Positions 62,110 through 64,000 of a DNA stretch of 64,000 nt are shown in pieces. The DNA lies in contig CAVOTA010000002.1 in the NCBI GenBank assembly GCA_963699055.1, positions 1,116,001-1,180,000 of the forward strand, in the 5' to 3' direction. The notes under the pieces are model-generated. The model worked only from the letters and a program-made list of their open reading frames with translations. It made no database searches and was not told the origin of the DNA. Both the position numbers and the translations under genes were made by a program. Position 1 is the first letter of the stretch. Every line of letters starts with the position of its first letter. This stretch comes from Bog-756 sp963699055 (GTDB taxonomy: Bacteria > Actinomycetota > Acidimicrobiia > Acidimicrobiales > RAAP-2).

Positions 62110-62925
62110 TCAGGCCGGAGGGAAGAAGCGCACGCTCATCGACTGACTGGCGGTGGCGAGGAGCCGGCCCGACTCGGACCACAGGAACGCCGTGCCCTGC
62201 CCGTACCCGTCGGCGAGCGCCTGGATGCGGATGTCGCACAGCACCCACTCACTGGGCTCGAGCCGCACCACCCGCAGGGTGTTGTCGAGGCTGCGCGACA
62301 TCGTGCGCCGCCCCAGGGGCTGGGCCACGCCGCCGGTGACGTAGTCGCCCAGGATGGCCAGCGTGGCCGCCGAGGGCTCGAGGTGGCCGGGCACCCGGGC
62401 CCACAGCGCGCTGTCGGGGTCGCCGGGCGTCCCCTCGGCCGCACTGATCTCCTCGAACGTGCGCCCCTTGGCCACCCGGACGTCGATCCGGTCGAACACC
62501 GAGCTGGTGAAGAACGACGGCAGCCGCCGCGGTGGGCAGTCGGCGGGCGGGGGCACGTCGGGCGGGCTGTCCCACACGCCCTCGGCGCCGGGCGGACCCG
62601 GCGATCCGAGTGCGGCGTTGACGGTGAGGATCTCGGTGTCCCCGACCCGGCCCACGGCGCGGGCCTGCGTCACCCGGTGGCCCTCGGCCGCCAGGGTGAC
62701 GGTCAGGTCGAGCACCGACCCGGTGGGGGCGTAGGACAGGTACTGGGCGGTGGACCACACCGTGGGCCGTCCGGCTGCCGCCTCCAACGCCACCAGGGCG
62801 GCCCCCAACCCGCACCCGCCGAACAGGAAGTTGCCCGGCGTGGTCACCTCGGGGACGACCTCGAGCCGCCAGTGGAGCGGGTCGCCGAGCTGCTCCATGC
62901 CGAGGAACTGCCGGGCGTCGGTCAT
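62110..62925 (-). CDS. acyl-CoA thioesterase (double hotdog)
   Basis: A 271-residue thioesterase-family protein with two hotdog domains. The first contains TTPGNFLFGGCGLGAALVAL and STAQYLSYAPTGSVLDLTVT with VGDTEILTVNAALG; the second contains LDNTLRVVRLEPSEWVLCDI, then GTAFLWSESGRLLATASQSM, a close match to the end of TesB-like actinobacterial enzymes. It would hydrolyse acyl-CoA to free acid. It follows the acyl-CoA dehydrogenase gene by 25 bp on the same strand, so both probably act in lipid breakdown. An arginine-rich linker region (PPRRLPSFFTS) separates the domains. Confidence 0.82.
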   Translation of the reverse strand: MTDARQFLGMEQLGDPLHWRLEVVPEVTTPGNFLFGGCGLGAALVALEAAAGRPTVWSTAQYLSYAPTGSVLDLTVTLAAEGHRVTQARAVGRVGDTEILTVNAALGSPGPPGAEGVWDSPPDVPPPADCPPRRLPSFFTSSVFDRIDVRVAKGRTFEEISAAEGTPGDPDSALWARVPGHLEPSAATLAILGDYVTGGVAQPLGRRTMSRSLDNTLRVVRLEPSEWVLCDIRIQALADGYGQGTAFLWSESGRLLATASQSMSVRFFPPA

Positions 62926-62950
62926 CGGCGTCCCCGGTCCGGGGACGGGA

Positions 62951-64000
62951 TCAACTCCTCGGGACCTTCGACCACGGCAGCTCCTTGTCGACCCGGACGT
63001 CGCCGGGCAGCCCGAGGATGCGCTCGCCCAGGATGTTGCGCTGGATCTCCGAGGTGCCGCCCTCGATGGAGTTGGCCCGGGACCGGAGGAAGAACTTCCG
63101 GGAGGTGCCGGGTGGGCCCACCAGCCCCAGCACGTCCGACCGCCGCATGGCGTAGTCGAAACCGACGAGGGAGTCCGCTCCCTGGAGGTCGATGCAGAGC
63201 TCGAAGATCCGCTTGTTGACCTCGGCGAACATCAACTTGGCGATCGAGCCCTCGGGACCGGGGTTGCCGGCCTTGCGGTTCTGGGCGGCGCGCAGGTTGG
63301 TGAGCCGCAGCACCTCCATCTCGATCCACAGCTGCATCAGCCGATCGCGCTCGACGGCCGTGGCCCGGTCCCCCTTGGCCCGGTAGACCCGCACGGCCTC
63401 GGCGATCGACCCCGATCCGCGGGGCGGGGCGCCCCCGCCGCCCCCGATGGTGGTCCGCTCGTTGGACAGTGTGGTCATGGCCACCCGCCAGCCCTCGCCC
63501 ACGTCGCCGATCCGGTCGGCGTCGGGCACCCGGACCTCGGTCATGTAGACCTCGTTGAACTCGGCCTCGCCCGTCATCTGGCGCAGCGGGCGCACCTCCA
63601 CGCCGGGCGCGTGCATGTCGAGGGCGAAGTAGGTGAGCCCCTTGTGCTTCGGGGCCTCGGGGTCGGTGCGCGCCACCAGCATGCCCCGGTCGGCGATGTG
63701 GGCCAGGGTGTTCCACACCTTCTGTCCGGTGATGACCCACTCGTCACCGTCGCGGACGGCACGCGTGGCCAGTCCGGCGAGGTCCGACCCGGAACCCGGC
63801 TCGCTGAACAGCTGGCACCACGACACCTCGCCGGTGAACGACGCACGCAGCAGGCGGCCCCGCAGCTCGTCGGAGCCGTGGGTCACGACGGTCGGGCCCG
63901 CCATGGTCAGGCCGAAGAATTCCCGGGCACCCATGGGGGTGGCGCCGGCGTCGGCCAGGCGACGGTCCACGATGCGCTGCAGGTTGGGGGGAAGTCCGAG
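62951..64000 (-). CDS. acyl-CoA dehydrogenase, 5' end beyond the window
   Basis: The frame is open to the right edge, so 349 residues of the C-terminal part are seen. CQLFSEPGSGSDLAGLATRA and WVITGQKVWNTLAHIADRGM are the FAD-contacting middle domain; LDMHAPGVEVRPLRQMTGEA and FNEVYMTEVRVPD follow; the C-terminal helices include ANSIEGGTSEIQRNILGERI. These match FadE-type enzymes, which oxidise acyl-CoA in beta-oxidation or steroid side-chain breakdown. Many FadE proteins of actinomycetes work as heterodimers, so a partner may lie further right. It is coupled with the thioesterase gene. Confidence 0.88.
   Translation of the reverse strand, partial: LGLPPNLQRIVDRRLADAGATPMGAREFFGLTMAGPTVVTHGSDELRGRLLRASFTGEVSWCQLFSEPGSGSDLAGLATRAVRDGDEWVITGQKVWNTLAHIADRGMLVARTDPEAPKHKGLTYFALDMHAPGVEVRPLRQMTGEAEFNEVYMTEVRVPDADRIGDVGEGWRVAMTTLSNERTTIGGGGGAPPRGSGSIAEAVRVYRAKGDRATAVERDRLMQLWIEMEVLRLTNLRAAQNRKAGNPGPEGSIAKLMFAEVNKRIFELCIDLQGADSLVGFDYAMRRSDVLGLVGPPGTSRKFFLRSRANSIEGGTSEIQRNILGERILGLPGDVRVDKELPWSKVPRS

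Overview
The window is about 64 kb of very GC-rich, gene-dense chromosomal DNA. It looks like an actinomycete, most likely of the Acidimicrobiia type. The evidence is F420-linked enzymes (an LLM-class oxidoreductase and a PPOX-class protein), a DinB-like TIGR03086 protein of the mycothiol-associated superfamily, mycobacterial-type enzymes (MMPL transporter, PtpB-like phosphatase, acyl-CoA dehydrogenase with thioesterase), large secreted proteins carrying the GYWLV..DGGVF repeat known from this class, and many apparently leaderless genes. The class assignment is inferred from content. No rRNA, tRNA, CRISPR array, prophage or insertion sequence was recognised.

Layout. 1-10.6 kb is metabolic and envelope: the end of a VOC protein, a GABA-type aminotransferase, a flavin monooxygenase, a small membrane protein, a PtpB-like phosphatase, an MMPL exporter, an aldehyde dehydrogenase, a PHB-depolymerase-like lipoprotein esterase and a GNAT acetyltransferase. 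10.6-22.2 kb is accessory and partly decaying: YceI, a F420/PPOX protein, a SnoaL-like protein beside a truncated and frameshifted TetR gene, a divergent MerR/methyltransferase pair, a PadR regulator whose ABC ATPase and FtsX permease partners have collapsed into one deletion scar, a HAD hydrolase, a 1557-residue PKD/beta-helix secreted protein, a cupin, a YCII protein and an SRPBCC remnant. 22.3-37.3 kb holds an IlvD/Edd dehydratase, an M20 peptidase, a MarR regulator translationally coupled to a heterodimeric ABC exporter, two small exported or membrane proteins, a CrtI-like FAD enzyme, a TIGR03086 protein, a TrpB2-type PLP enzyme, an amidase and a methyltransferase.

37.3-46.1 kb is a tightly overlapping recC-recB-recD operon for double-strand break repair. 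46.2-53.7 kb carries a DUF5684-like membrane protein with a proline-rich tail, a DHA2-type MFS exporter, a lipoprotein, a divergent FtsH-like AAA+ protease and an APC permease. 53.8-64 kb carries a coupled pair of secreted Ig-like proteins, a protein with a C-terminal MazF/PemK-like segment, a second CrtI-like FAD enzyme, a small unknown protein, the LLM oxidoreductase, a triple-repeat secreted protein, a thioesterase and the end of an acyl-CoA dehydrogenase.

Regulation. A TANNNT hexamer lies 6-8 nt before the start codon of at least a dozen genes, which suggests widespread leaderless transcription. Three local regulators (MerR, PadR, MarR) each have a readable inverted-repeat operator at their own promoter. 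I saw no complete unknown multi-gene system. The most interesting items are the altered FtsH-like protease, the asymmetric ABC pair, the decay scars, and the shared MerR/methyltransferase promoter.
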